Below are positions 37,096 through 45,062 of a DNA stretch of 64,000 nucleotides, in pieces (position 1 is the first letter of the stretch; each line of letters opens with the position of its first letter). Origin of the DNA: SIG77 sp045589595 (GTDB lineage: Bacteria > Verrucomicrobiota > Lentisphaeria > Victivallales > UBA1829); the NCBI GenBank assembly GCA_045589595.1, contig JAZNPK010000032.1, forward strand, positions 124,001 to 188,000, given 5' to 3'. The position numbers were made by a program, and so were the translations under genes. The notes below the pieces were generated by a model. It had not been told where the DNA came from and searched no databases. It saw only the letters and a program-made list of their open reading frames with translations.

Positions 37096-37788
37096 GTGGG
37101 TCAGAAAGTAAATCCCATCGGGCTTAGATTAGCCCTGAACAAAAATTGGAGTTCCAAGTGGTTCGCCAGAAAGGACTGCTTCGGGGACTGGCTGCATGAA
37201 GATGTGAAGATCCGCACCTTCATCAAAAAAGAATACGTCAACGCCGCCATCTCCAAGGTGTTGATCGAACGCTATGTCAACCGCGTCCGCGCTACGGTCT
37301 ATGCCGCACGTCCCGGTCAGCTGGTCGGCCCCAAAGGCGCCGAACTTGACAAGCTCAAAGAAAAAGTCAGCAAACTGCTCGCTCAGGGTCAGGAACTCAT
37401 CCTTGACATTGTGGAAGTCAAGCAGCCGGAAACAAGCGCTCAGCTCGTTTCTGAAAGCGTTGCACAGCAGCTTGAACGCCGTATCGGTTTCCGCCGCGCG
37501 ATGAAGAAAGCCATCCAGACTGCCATGCAGCTGGGCGCGGAAGGTATCAAGATCCAGTGTTCCGGCCGTCTCGGTGCCGCTGAACTGGCAAGAACCGAAC
37601 AGTATAAAGAAGGCAGAACGCCTCTTCATACGTTGAAAGCTTTTATTGATTATGGATTTTCCGAAGCCAACACAACCGCCGGTAAGATCGGTGTGAAGGT
37701 TTGGATTTGTCACAAAGAACCTACGGAGGAAATGCAAAATGCCGTTAATGCCAAAAAGAGTAAAGCACAGAAAGGTGCAGCGCGGTAA
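37096..37788 (+). CDS. rpsC: 30S ribosomal protein S3
   Basis: 230 residues. It starts GQKVNPIGLRLALNKNW with a GTG codon and has the KH-domain part ARPGQLVGPKGAELDKLKEK and the C-terminal GRLGAAELARTEQYKEGRTP. Normal length. The gene's last 50 bases overlap the start of rplP in another frame, which is more than the usual few bases. Confidence 0.97.
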   Translation: MGQKVNPIGLRLALNKNWSSKWFARKDCFGDWLHEDVKIRTFIKKEYVNAAISKVLIERYVNRVRATVYAARPGQLVGPKGAELDKLKEKVSKLLAQGQELILDIVEVKQPETSAQLVSESVAQQLERRIGFRRAMKKAIQTAMQLGAEGIKIQCSGRLGAAELARTEQYKEGRTPLHTLKAFIDYGFSEANTTAGKIGVKVWICHKEPTEEMQNAVNAKKSKAQKGAAR

Positions 37789-38158
37789 TAATGCCGGGCT
37801 GTCCCGCCGGTGCAATGAACTGGATTTCGGCGAGTTCGGCCTGCAGGCCCTCGACCGTGTCTATCTGACTGCGAACCAGATCGAAGCGGCTCGTGTCGCC
37901 ATCACGCGTCACATGAAACGCCGTGGTAAAGTCTGGATCCGCGTGTTCCCCTACAAACCCTATACCAAGAAGCCTCTGGAAGTGCGAATGGGTAAAGGTA
38001 AAGGTGCTGTCGAATACTGGGTCGCCCCGGTGAAACCCGGCCGCATGCTGTTTGAAGTTTCCGGATGCTCGGAAACGATCGCCAAAGAAGCAATGGGTCT
38101 TGCCGCTTCCAAGCTGCCGATCCGCTGCCGCTTTATCTCCCGTCTTGCCAACATCTGA
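37739..38158 (+). CDS. rplP: 50S ribosomal protein L16
   Basis: 139 residues, with MPKRVKHRKVQRG at the start and the conserved RVFPYKPYTKKPLEVRMGKG block. The start codon lies inside rpsC with GGAGG about ten bases upstream, and the family's conserved N-terminus begins there, so the 50-base overlap is real. It binds near the A site and the 5S RNA. Confidence 0.96.
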   Translation: MPLMPKRVKHRKVQRGNNAGLSRRCNELDFGEFGLQALDRVYLTANQIEAARVAITRHMKRRGKVWIRVFPYKPYTKKPLEVRMGKGKGAVEYWVAPVKPGRMLFEVSGCSETIAKEAMGLAASKLPIRCRFISRLANI

Positions 38159-38176
38159 CGAAAGGATTCGTGAACA

Positions 38177-38374
38177 ATGAAAATGAAACTGTTCAAAGAA
38201 ATGAGTGACGAAGAACTGGCACGTCAGATCGAAGACCTGAAGAAAGAAAAGTTCACGCTCCGCGCACAGTCCCGTGCCGGTCAGCTGGAAAGCCCCGCGA
38301 AAGTGCGTCTCGCACGCCGCGATCTCGCCAGAGCGATGACCGAACTTCAGCAGAGAAACGCCGCCAAGGCGTAA
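38177..38374 (+). CDS. rpmC: 50S ribosomal protein L29
   Basis: 65 residues with the two-helix L29 pattern: LFKEMSDEELARQIEDLKKE, then LRAQSRAGQLESPAKVR and RRDLARAMTELQQR. It sits at the exit tunnel rim in the usual place between rplP and rpsQ. Confidence 0.94.
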   Translation: MKMKLFKEMSDEELARQIEDLKKEKFTLRAQSRAGQLESPAKVRLARRDLARAMTELQQRNAAKA

Positions 38375-38389
38375 GCCTGAACCGGGAAC

Positions 38390-38716
38390 ATGGAACAAAC
38401 CACTACGGAAAAGAAAACCATGGAAGAAACAAAAAACACCACTGCGGAAGCAACGACAACTGCCGTCCGCGGGAACCGCAAAAGCCGCGTGGGCGTGGTG
38501 ATCAGCGATGTTCAGGACAAAACGATCGTGGTCGAGATCCTGAACCGTACCACCCACAAGCGTTATAAGAAAGTTGTGAAATCCCGTGTCCGCTATGCGG
38601 CACACGATGAAAAGAACGAGGCTAAGAAGGGCGATACTGTCCGTATCGGCGAAACTCGCCCCCTGAGCAAAAACAAGCACTGGCGCCTCATTGAAATCAT
38701 CAGCCGCGCTGACTGA
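38390..38716 (+). CDS. rpsQ: 30S ribosomal protein S17 with an N-terminal extension
   Basis: 108 residues. The S17 core starts near residue 30 (RKSRVGVVISDVQDKTIVVE) and ends with KGDTVRIGETRPLSKNKHWR. The first 28 residues are Thr/Glu-rich and not part of the usual S17 (about 85 residues). An internal ATG at codon 11 (38420) could be the real start and would shorten the extension. Otherwise standard. Confidence 0.94.
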   Translation: MEQTTTEKKTMEETKNTTAEATTTAVRGNRKSRVGVVISDVQDKTIVVEILNRTTHKRYKKVVKSRVRYAAHDEKNEAKKGDTVRIGETRPLSKNKHWRLIEIISRAD

Positions 38717-38739
38717 GCGTAGGGGAAGGAATAGCAATT

Positions 38740-39105
38740 ATGGTACAGATGCAGACAAATATGGAAGTCGCCGACAACTCCGGCGCCAAGCGTATTACGG
38801 TCATTACCGTCCTCGGTCAGCGCAAAACGATCGCCCATGTGGGTGATATCGTGACTGCTGCTGTGAAGGAAGCGCTTCCCGGCGGCCAGGTCAAGAAGGG
38901 CGACGTTGTCAAGGCGGTTATCGTCCGCACGGCGGCTCCGATCCGTCGTGAAGATGGTTCCTACCTGAAATTTGACAGCAATGCAGCGGTCGTGATCGAC
39001 GACCAGAAGAACCCCAAAGGCACCCGTATTTTCGGTCCGGTTGCCCGTGAACTGCGTGAGAAGAACTTCATGAAGATCATTTCTCTCGCGCCGGAGGTGT
39101 TGTAA
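38740..39105 (+). CDS. rplN: 50S ribosomal protein L14
   Basis: 121 residues, the normal L14 length. MVQMQTNMEVADNSGAKRI at the start, VVKAVIVRTAAPIRREDGSY, and the terminal EKNFMKIISLAPEVL are all typical. The stop shares one base with the rplX start. Confidence 0.97.
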   Translation: MVQMQTNMEVADNSGAKRITVITVLGQRKTIAHVGDIVTAAVKEALPGGQVKKGDVVKAVIVRTAAPIRREDGSYLKFDSNAAVVIDDQKNPKGTRIFGPVARELREKNFMKIISLAPEVL

Positions 39106-39389
39106 TGGATATGACGACCCCGAAATGCCAGAAGATTTATCACGTCAAGAAGGGTGACCTTGTTGAAGTGATCAGCGGAGACTGGAAAGGCGAAAAGGGC
39201 AAGATCCTTGCTGTGCTGAAGAAGAAGGACCGTGTTGTCCTGGAACTTCAGGATCTTTCCGATGCCAAAAAGCAGAATATCGGTATGCGCACACTGAAAA
39301 AGAGCCAGACCAATCCCAAGGGCGGTCTGATCGAGCGTTCCGTTTCCGTTCACGTTTCCAACGTCAAGAAACAAGAAGAAAAGGCGTAA
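39105..39389 (+). CDS. rplX: 50S ribosomal protein L24
   Basis: 94 residues with the KOW motif KKGDLVEVISGDWKGEKGKI and the later GGLIERSVSVHVSNV. It initiates assembly of the large subunit. The ATG overlaps the rplN stop by one base. Confidence 0.95.
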   Translation: MDMTTPKCQKIYHVKKGDLVEVISGDWKGEKGKILAVLKKKDRVVLELQDLSDAKKQNIGMRTLKKSQTNPKGGLIERSVSVHVSNVKKQEEKA

Positions 39390-39407
39390 GCCTCCGGAGA
39401 CAGAATC

Positions 39408-39944
39408 ATGCCTGATATGAAGAAAAAATATAATGAAGTCGTCAAGCCGGCTCTTCAGGAAAAGCTGGGCTTGAAGAATGTGATGGAGATTCCGAAGCTG
39501 ACGAAAATCGTCATCAGCACCGGTATCAGCACGAAAATGGAAAAAGATGCTCTGACGGAAGCCCGTACGCATCTGACTGCCCTTACGGGTCAGTGCCCTG
39601 TGGCGTGCAAATCCAAAAAGAACGTGGCGAACTTCAAGCTGCGCGTCGGTCAGATCGTTGGTCTGATGGTCACGCTCCGCGGCGAAAAGATGTATCAGTT
39701 CCTGGATCGTCTTGTTCACAACGCATTCCCGCGTGTGAGAGACTTCCACGGTGCGCCGAAGAAAGGCTTCGACCACGCCGGTAACTACAACCTCGGCATT
39801 CCCGACGTTTCCATCTTTACGGAAATTGACCTGGACAAGATCAAATATCCGCTTGGGATCAACGTCACCTTTGTCACCACGGCGAAGACCGCTGCCGATG
39901 CAAAGGAACTTCTGGCGATGCTGGAATTCCCGTTTGCGAAATAA
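39408..39944 (+). CDS. rplE: 50S ribosomal protein L5
   Basis: 178 residues. Typical L5 segments: NVMEIPKLTKIVISTGI, TGQCPVACKSKKNVANFKLR, MYQFLDRLVHNAFPRVRDF, and NYNLGIPDVSIF. It binds 5S RNA. A GGAG ribosome site is followed by the rpsN gene twelve bases after the stop. Confidence 0.97.
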   Translation: MPDMKKKYNEVVKPALQEKLGLKNVMEIPKLTKIVISTGISTKMEKDALTEARTHLTALTGQCPVACKSKKNVANFKLRVGQIVGLMVTLRGEKMYQFLDRLVHNAFPRVRDFHGAPKKGFDHAGNYNLGIPDVSIFTEIDLDKIKYPLGINVTFVTTAKTAADAKELLAMLEFPFAK

Positions 39945-39956
39945 GGAGAAGATAAC

Positions 39957-40142
39957 ATGGCTAAGAAAAGTCTGATTGCCAAACAGCAGCGCGGTTCCAA
40001 GTTTTCTGCCCGGAACTATAATCGTTGTATCGCTTGCGGGAGACCCCGGGCATTCATCCGCAAATTCAAACTTTGCCGTATCTGCTTCCGTGAAATGGCC
40101 TCTTCCGGCCAGATCCCGGGTGTGGTGAAGGCGAGCTGGTAA
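39957..40142 (+). CDS. rpsN: 30S ribosomal protein S14, zinc-binding short type
   Basis: 61 residues, the short zinc form (type Z). CIACGRPRAFIRKFKLCRIC gives the C-x2-C-x12-C-x2-C metal site. The start AKKSLIAKQQRGSKFS and end PGVVKASW match the family. No second long S14 gene is present in the window. Confidence 0.96.
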   Translation: MAKKSLIAKQQRGSKFSARNYNRCIACGRPRAFIRKFKLCRICFREMASSGQIPGVVKASW

Positions 40143-40162
40143 GAGAGAAAGGTCATCGAATT

Positions 40163-40555
40163 ATGAGTATGCAGGATCCGATTTCCGATATGCTGACCCG
40201 CCTCCGCAACGGCGCTATGTCCGTGCAGAAGGTCGTTGAGATGCCTTCCTCCAAAATGAAAGAAGCCATTGCCAAGGTCCTGGTGGACGAAGGTTACATT
40301 TCTTCTTTCACGGTTGAGGGAGATATCCGCAAGGTCTTGAAGATCGAAATGAAATATTTCCAGAAGCGTGCTGTTATTGAAAACCTCGAACGTGTTTCCA
40401 AGCCGTCCTGCAGATTGTACTGCGGCAGCAAGGACATTCCGAGAGTGAAAGACGGCATGGGTATTGCCATCCTCTCGACCCCGAAAGGGATCTTGAGCGG
40501 TAAAGAAGCCGAAAAAGCAAACGTGGGCGGAGAGATCCTCTGCTACGTCTGGTAA
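40163..40555 (+). CDS. rpsH: 30S ribosomal protein S8
   Basis: 130 residues. It starts MSMQDPISDMLTRLRNG, has LKIEMKYFQKRAVIENLERV, and ends EKANVGGEILCYVW; all are typical of S8. In many bacteria S8 is the repressor of this operon; whether that holds here cannot be seen. Confidence 0.97.
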   Translation: MSMQDPISDMLTRLRNGAMSVQKVVEMPSSKMKEAIAKVLVDEGYISSFTVEGDIRKVLKIEMKYFQKRAVIENLERVSKPSCRLYCGSKDIPRVKDGMGIAILSTPKGILSGKEAEKANVGGEILCYVW

Positions 40556-40571
40556 CCTGTGAGGTAAGAAT

Positions 40572-41102
40572 ATGTCCAGAATTGGTAGCAAACCTGTTGC
40601 GATTACCGCAGGTGTCAAGGTTGCTGTTGCTGATGCCGCTGTTACAGTGGAAGGCAAGCTCGGCAAACTGGTTATTCCGGTTCCCAATGGTATCTCTGTG
40701 GCTGTGGAAGGCGATCAGGTCCTTGTGACCCGCGCCAATGACAACTGCAAAGCGCTCCATGGGCTGATCCGCAGTCTGATTGACAATGCAGTTTTCGGTG
40801 TTGTCAACGGCTATAAAAAGGAACTGGCGATCGTTGGCGTTGGTTACAAAGCCACTCTCGCCGGCAACAAACTGACGCTGAATGTGGGTTATTCCCATTC
40901 CATCGAATACATCGTGCCGGAAGGCATCAAGATGACGATCACTGATGGTGTCAAGATCCTGATCGAAGGTTTTGACAAGCAGTTGGTCGGTGAAGTTGCC
41001 GCCCGTATCAGACGGTTCAAGAAGCCGGAGCCCTACAAAGGCAAAGGTATCCGTTATGCGGATGAACACGTTGTGATCAAGCCGGGCAAGACCAACGCGT
41101 GA
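40572..41102 (+). CDS. rplF: 50S ribosomal protein L6
   Basis: 176 residues with MSRIGSKPVAITAGVKV, the duplicated beta-rich fold, and the C-terminal signature RIRRFKKPEPYKGKGIRYAD. It sits near the sarcin-ricin loop. Normal order between rpsH and rplR. Confidence 0.97.
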   Translation: MSRIGSKPVAITAGVKVAVADAAVTVEGKLGKLVIPVPNGISVAVEGDQVLVTRANDNCKALHGLIRSLIDNAVFGVVNGYKKELAIVGVGYKATLAGNKLTLNVGYSHSIEYIVPEGIKMTITDGVKILIEGFDKQLVGEVAARIRRFKKPEPYKGKGIRYADEHVVIKPGKTNA

Positions 41103-41118
41103 TGAAAGGATTTGAAAA

Positions 41119-41478
41119 ATGATCAGAGATTCCAAATTCAAGAAGACGCTGCGTCATCTCCGTCTCCGCAAGAAAATCAGCGGTACGGCAGCGCGGCCCC
41201 GGATGTGTGTCACACTGACGGCAAACAATATTTATGTCCAGTTCATCGATGATGATGCAGCTGTTACGCTGGCTGCTGAATCCACGCTGTCTGCTGACTT
41301 CAAGGCGTTGAATCTGAAACGCAATGTTGAAGCGGCTGCTGCACTGGGCAAACTGGCTGGTGCCAAAGCTTTGGCTGCCGGTATCACGACTGTGGTGTTT
41401 GACCGCAGTGGTGCCAAGTATCATGGCCGGATCAAAGCGTTGGCAGATGCTGCCCGTGAAGCCGGTCTGAAATTCTGA
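41119..41478 (+). CDS. rplR: 50S ribosomal protein L18
   Basis: 119 residues: RLRKKISGTAARPRMCVTLT at the start, then TTVVFDRSGAKYHGRIKALA and the typical end EAGLKF. It contacts 5S RNA with L5. Confidence 0.96.
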   Translation: MIRDSKFKKTLRHLRLRKKISGTAARPRMCVTLTANNIYVQFIDDDAAVTLAAESTLSADFKALNLKRNVEAAAALGKLAGAKALAAGITTVVFDRSGAKYHGRIKALADAAREAGLKF

Positions 41479-41489
41479 GGAGAAACGCA

Positions 41490-42026
41490 ATGGCTATTGA
41501 AAAAACGAAAAACGAGTCTCCGGTGAAAACGGACGAACGTGCCTTCAACGCCTCCCAGAAAGAGGTCGGTGGTGAAGAAGAAGTCGTGCTGAGCATCAAC
41601 CGCTGCTCCAAGGTTGTCAAGGGCGGCAGAAACTTCAGTTTCGGTGCTTTGGTTGTTGTGGGTGACCACAATGGCAAAGTGGGTTATGGCTACGGCAAAG
41701 CGAATGAAGTTTCCGATGCGATCCGTAAAGGCGGCGAAGCTGCCCGCAAGAACATGATCTGTGTTCCTGTCCGCGGCACGACGATCCCCCATACGGTTGA
41801 AGCAAAATTCCGCGGTTCCAAAGTTCTGATCCGCCCTGCCTCTGAAGGTACGGGGTTGATCGCCGGCGGCACCATGCGTGCGATCCTCAGCCTGGCTGGT
41901 GTGGTTGACGTGCTTGCCAAATCTCTGGGTTCCAGCAACCCGGCGAACGTGGTGAAAGCCACCTTTGAAGCTATTGCCATGATGCATTCCAAAGCGGAAG
42001 TCATGGAAAAACGCGGTAAGATCTAA
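41490..42026 (+). CDS. rpsE: 30S ribosomal protein S5
   Basis: 178 residues. The double-stranded RNA-binding region VLSINRCSKVVKGGRNFSFG and the later GSKVLIRPASEGTGLIAGG are conserved. It has a short N-terminal extension of about 25 residues. rplO follows directly after 19 bases; rpmD (L30), which most bacteria have between them, is absent. Confidence 0.96.
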   Translation: MAIEKTKNESPVKTDERAFNASQKEVGGEEEVVLSINRCSKVVKGGRNFSFGALVVVGDHNGKVGYGYGKANEVSDAIRKGGEAARKNMICVPVRGTTIPHTVEAKFRGSKVLIRPASEGTGLIAGGTMRAILSLAGVVDVLAKSLGSSNPANVVKATFEAIAMMHSKAEVMEKRGKI

Positions 42027-42045
42027 TCAGGAAGGCAGGCAAATT

Positions 42046-42498
42046 ATGAAATTGCATGAATTGCAGACGACTCCCGGTTCGAGAAAAGCCAAGACCCGCA
42101 GAGGTCGTGGTGATGGTTCCGGTCTCGGCGGTACTGCCGGTCGCGGTGAAAAGGGTCAGCGTTCCCGTACGGGCGCAGCGATCCGTCATCACTTTGAAGG
42201 CGGTCAGACACCGTCCTTCCGCCGGATTCCGAAACGTGGTTTCAGCAACGGTGTGAAACTGATCTACAACGTTGCAAATATTCAGGATATCGATGAAGTG
42301 TTTGAAGCCGGCACTGTGATTGACACGGATGCGCTCCGCGCAAAAGGTCTGATCGGCAAGACAGCTGCTCCGCTGAAGATCCTCGGCAATGGCGAGATCA
42401 AGAAAGCTTTCACGTTCAAAGCGGAAAAATATTCTGCTGCGGCGAAAGCGAAGATCGAAGCTGCCGGTGGTACGGCGGAAGTGATCGAATCCAAATAA
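42046..42498 (+). CDS. rplO: 50S ribosomal protein L15
   Basis: 150 residues. KLHELQTTPGSRKAKTRRGR, the Gly-rich GDGSGLGGTAGRGEKGQ, and RRIPKRGFSN are characteristic. The gene is followed by a 76-base gap with competing hairpins before secY. Confidence 0.96.
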   Translation: MKLHELQTTPGSRKAKTRRGRGDGSGLGGTAGRGEKGQRSRTGAAIRHHFEGGQTPSFRRIPKRGFSNGVKLIYNVANIQDIDEVFEAGTVIDTDALRAKGLIGKTAAPLKILGNGEIKKAFTFKAEKYSAAAKAKIEAAGGTAEVIESK

Positions 42499-42520
42499 GA
42501 TGAGCGAGTGTCCGGGGAAT

Positions 42521-42559
42521 CCCGTTCACACCTAACGGGCGCGGTGTGAAAGCCGCGCC
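42521..42559 (+). promoter_or_regulatory. Mutually exclusive hairpins in the rplO-secY gap
   Basis: Fold A: CCCGTT/AACGGG (42521-42526 with 42534-42539) and GGCGCGG/CCGCGCC (42538-42544 with 42553-42559). Fold B: TTCACACC (42525-42532) with GGTGTGAA (42543-42550), which uses bases from both hairpins of fold A. The secY ribosome site GAGG lies at 42567-42570, just after. This could be an attenuator or translation switch for secY. Confidence 0.5.
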
Positions 42560-42574
42560 GGAAAATGAGGATAT

Positions 42575-43942
42575 ATGTTTTCAGCATTTATTAACTCCTT
42601 CAAAGTGAAGGAACTGAGAAAGCGGATTCTGTTTACCGCAGGCATTGTGGTTTTGTGCAGAATTGCAGCGAATATCCCGTGTCCCGGTGTCAATACGGCG
42701 AATCTTTCGGAGTATTTCAATCAGCTTGCCTCGGAAAGTGCGGCAGCCAATGGTATTTTGAACATCGTTGATATTTTCAGCGGTGGTGCCCTTCAGCAGT
42801 TTGCGATCGGTGCCCTTGGTATCATGCCTTACATTTCCGCGTCCATCATCATTCAGCTTCTCACGCCGGTACTTCCTGCACTTGAGAAACTGAAACGTGA
42901 AGGCGAAGTGGGTTATGCGCGTATCAATCAGTACACCCGTTATTTGACGATTGCCATTTGTATCATTCAGGGTGCCATGGCGGCAGTGGCGATGATGAAG
43001 CCGGAACGGCTTGGTCTTCCGACGCCGATGCGGCCTCTGGTGACAGAAGGCGGTCTGGGATTTGTGCTGATGTCCATGATCATTCTGACATGCGGCACCA
43101 TGATCCTCATGTGGTTCGGTGAACGCATTACAGAACACGGCATCGGCAACGGTGTGTCGCTGATCATTACGATCAACATCATCGAACGTCTGCCTCAGGC
43201 GGTATCGGCACTGATCGATATGGCAGCCAGCGGTCAGACGGCAGCCGGTGGTAAATTCCGCTTGGCGCATCTGTTCCTCCTGCTGCTGATTTTTGCAGTG
43301 GTGACGGCGTTGACGGTGATGCTGACGCAGGGTATGCGGCGAGTTCCGATCCAGATGGCGAAGAAAACAGTTGGCAACAAACTTGCCGGCGGTAACACCT
43401 ACATGCCCCTGAAGGTCAACTTTGCGGGTGTTATGCCGATCATTTTCGCAGGTGCGATCATGATCTTCCCGCCCATGATCTTCTCCTGGGTCCCCGTGGA
43501 ATGGATCCGCAACCTGACCCAGTATTTCAATCACGGGTCCTACTCCTACATGGTGATGTACGGTCTGTTGATCATGGCGTTCTCCTATTTCTGGGTGGCG
43601 AACATGTTCAACCCGCTTCAGATTTCTGACAATCTCAAGAAAGAAGGTGCCTACATTCCCGGTATCCGTCCGGGCAAACCGACGGCAGACTTCCTTGATG
43701 ATACCATGACGCGTGTGACGTTTGCCGGTTCGGTCTTCCTGACCGGTCTGGCGATCTTCCCCTCCCTGCTGTATGTCTGGCTCAAGATTCCGTATAATGT
43801 GTCCTCCTTCTTCGGCGGTACCAGTCTGCTGATCATTGTGGGTGTGACCATTGATACCCTCAGCCAGATGGAATCCCATCTCGTGATGAAGAATTACGAT
43901 GGCTTCCTGACACGGGGTCGTCTCCGCGGACGCAGAGGCTGA
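42575..43942 (+). CDS. secY: Preprotein translocase subunit SecY
   Basis: A 455-residue membrane protein with ten predicted helices. Typical parts are VDIFSGGALQQFAIGALGIM with PYISASIIIQLLTP, GNGVSLIITINII, and the C-terminal loop region ISDNLKKEGAYIPGIRPGK. It forms the channel for protein export. A terminator follows, so adk, map, infA and rpmJ, which often come next, are not linked here. Confidence 0.97.
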   Translation: MFSAFINSFKVKELRKRILFTAGIVVLCRIAANIPCPGVNTANLSEYFNQLASESAAANGILNIVDIFSGGALQQFAIGALGIMPYISASIIIQLLTPVLPALEKLKREGEVGYARINQYTRYLTIAICIIQGAMAAVAMMKPERLGLPTPMRPLVTEGGLGFVLMSMIILTCGTMILMWFGERITEHGIGNGVSLIITINIIERLPQAVSALIDMAASGQTAAGGKFRLAHLFLLLLIFAVVTALTVMLTQGMRRVPIQMAKKTVGNKLAGGNTYMPLKVNFAGVMPIIFAGAIMIFPPMIFSWVPVEWIRNLTQYFNHGSYSYMVMYGLLIMAFSYFWVANMFNPLQISDNLKKEGAYIPGIRPGKPTADFLDDTMTRVTFAGSVFLTGLAIFPSLLYVWLKIPYNVSSFFGGTSLLIIVGVTIDTLSQMESHLVMKNYDGFLTRGRLRGRRG

Positions 43943-43972
43943 AATACTCCCGGTTTCATTTGAAACACAACG

Positions 43973-44000
43973 CGCACAGTTTCCGGACTGTGCGTTTTTT
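43973..44000 (+). terminator. Intrinsic terminator after secY
   Basis: CGCACAGT pairs with ACTGTGCG around TTCCGG and is followed by six T. It ends the ribosomal protein operon. Confidence 0.9.
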
Positions 44001-44039
44001 ATTTGCCCCGGAATTTGAAAAAATGAAAGGATGATACGG

Positions 44040-44549
44040 ATGAAAGTGATCTCCAAACAGCGGAACAGCCGGATGTGTGCTGTTTGCGGACTGGATAATG
44101 CGTATGGACTGCGCGCACCGTTTTACAATATGGAAGACGGCAGTGTGGTTTCTCTTTTCCGTTACCGGGACTGGCATCAGAGTTATCCCGGCCGCGTCCA
44201 CGGCGGTCTGATCACTGCCATGCTGGATGAGATGGGGCTGCGCGGTCTGTGGGCGAAGCACGGCGGCGTGGAAGATGATTTCGGAGTGACCATTTCGCTG
44301 GATACCGCTTACCGCAAACCGGTCCCTTATGATACGGACCTGATCGCCCGGGGCGTTGTCAGCCGGGAAACATCCCGATTTTTTATAGTGGATGCGGTGA
44401 TCATGGATCGTTCCGGTACCGTGCTTGCCAATGGAACGGTAAAATACATCAAGATGGATACGGCTCAGATCGCGCAGGATGCCACGGTCCACGAGGAGAT
44501 GCCTTATCTGGAAGAGGACGGCGTAACAGAGATCGATCTGCCGTTGTGA
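44040..44549 (+). CDS. PaaI/4HBT-type thioesterase
   Basis: A 169-residue hotdog thioesterase. RVHGGLITAMLDEMG has the HGG-x-DE pattern of the PaaI family, followed by a beta segment TISLDTAYRKPVPYDTDL. An N-terminal CAVCG may bind metal or be incidental. It should cleave an acyl-CoA. I use the ATG at 44040 with AAAGG nine bases upstream; the ATG at 44031 is directly next to that site. It lies alone between the secY terminator and convergent genes. Confidence 0.8.
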   Translation: MKVISKQRNSRMCAVCGLDNAYGLRAPFYNMEDGSVVSLFRYRDWHQSYPGRVHGGLITAMLDEMGLRGLWAKHGGVEDDFGVTISLDTAYRKPVPYDTDLIARGVVSRETSRFFIVDAVIMDRSGTVLANGTVKYIKMDTAQIAQDATVHEEMPYLEEDGVTEIDLPL

Positions 44550-44561
44550 CGGTGTTGATCT

Positions 44562-45059
44562 TTACTGCGGGTCTGCGATGCCGAGGGACCGCATAAATTC
44601 GTCGAGGTCCTTTTCCTCCCCGATGATCATTTTGGGGAACCGGCGTTTGAGCATGGCGGCAAAGATGCCGTCTTCCGCTTCGGTGATGGTGCGTTTTCCG
44701 CCGGGCAGCATCAATTTTGCACTGGCGAGGGCGCAGCTGGGGGATTTGCTTTTAAAGAGAAATCCGCTGATGCCCATCCGTTCCAGCTGATCCAGTTTAT
44801 TTTCCGCCCAGTTTGTCATACGCATCGTTTCATCGGCGCTGTTTTCCGTGACTTTCAGTCGTGTCCCGCGGGGGGACGCCTCCAGATGCATCGGCGGACG
44901 GGGGATCGTGAGACCGCATTCCACTTCGGGGCATACGGGGATGAAATCGACTTTACTGCCGAGGCGGTCGATAATGGTTTGGCTGAATTTTGATTCGCCG
45001 TTATAGCGGAATTTCAATCCGATCAGACAGGCACTGATGCCGATCTTCAGCTTTTTCAT
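44562..45059 (-). CDS. DUF523 protein (TudS-like)
   Basis: A 165-residue DUF523 protein. Signatures: GISACLIGLKFRYNG, PVCPEVECGLTIPRPPMHLE, and FKSKSPSCA, with three conserved Cys that in TudS-type enzymes hold a 4Fe-4S cluster used to remove sulfur from thiouracil. Whether this protein has that activity is unknown. It starts three bases after folD ends and is likely co-transcribed with it. Confidence 0.85.
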   Translation of the reverse strand: MKKLKIGISACLIGLKFRYNGESKFSQTIIDRLGSKVDFIPVCPEVECGLTIPRPPMHLEASPRGTRLKVTENSADETMRMTNWAENKLDQLERMGISGFLFKSKSPSCALASAKLMLPGGKRTITEAEDGIFAAMLKRRFPKMIIGEEKDLDEFMRSLGIADPQ

Positions 45060-45062
45060 AGG

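Noticed and set aside
42027..42045. Short rpmD (L30) gene between rpsE and rplO
   Set aside because: Only 19 bases separate the two genes, too short for L30, so it is truly absent here.
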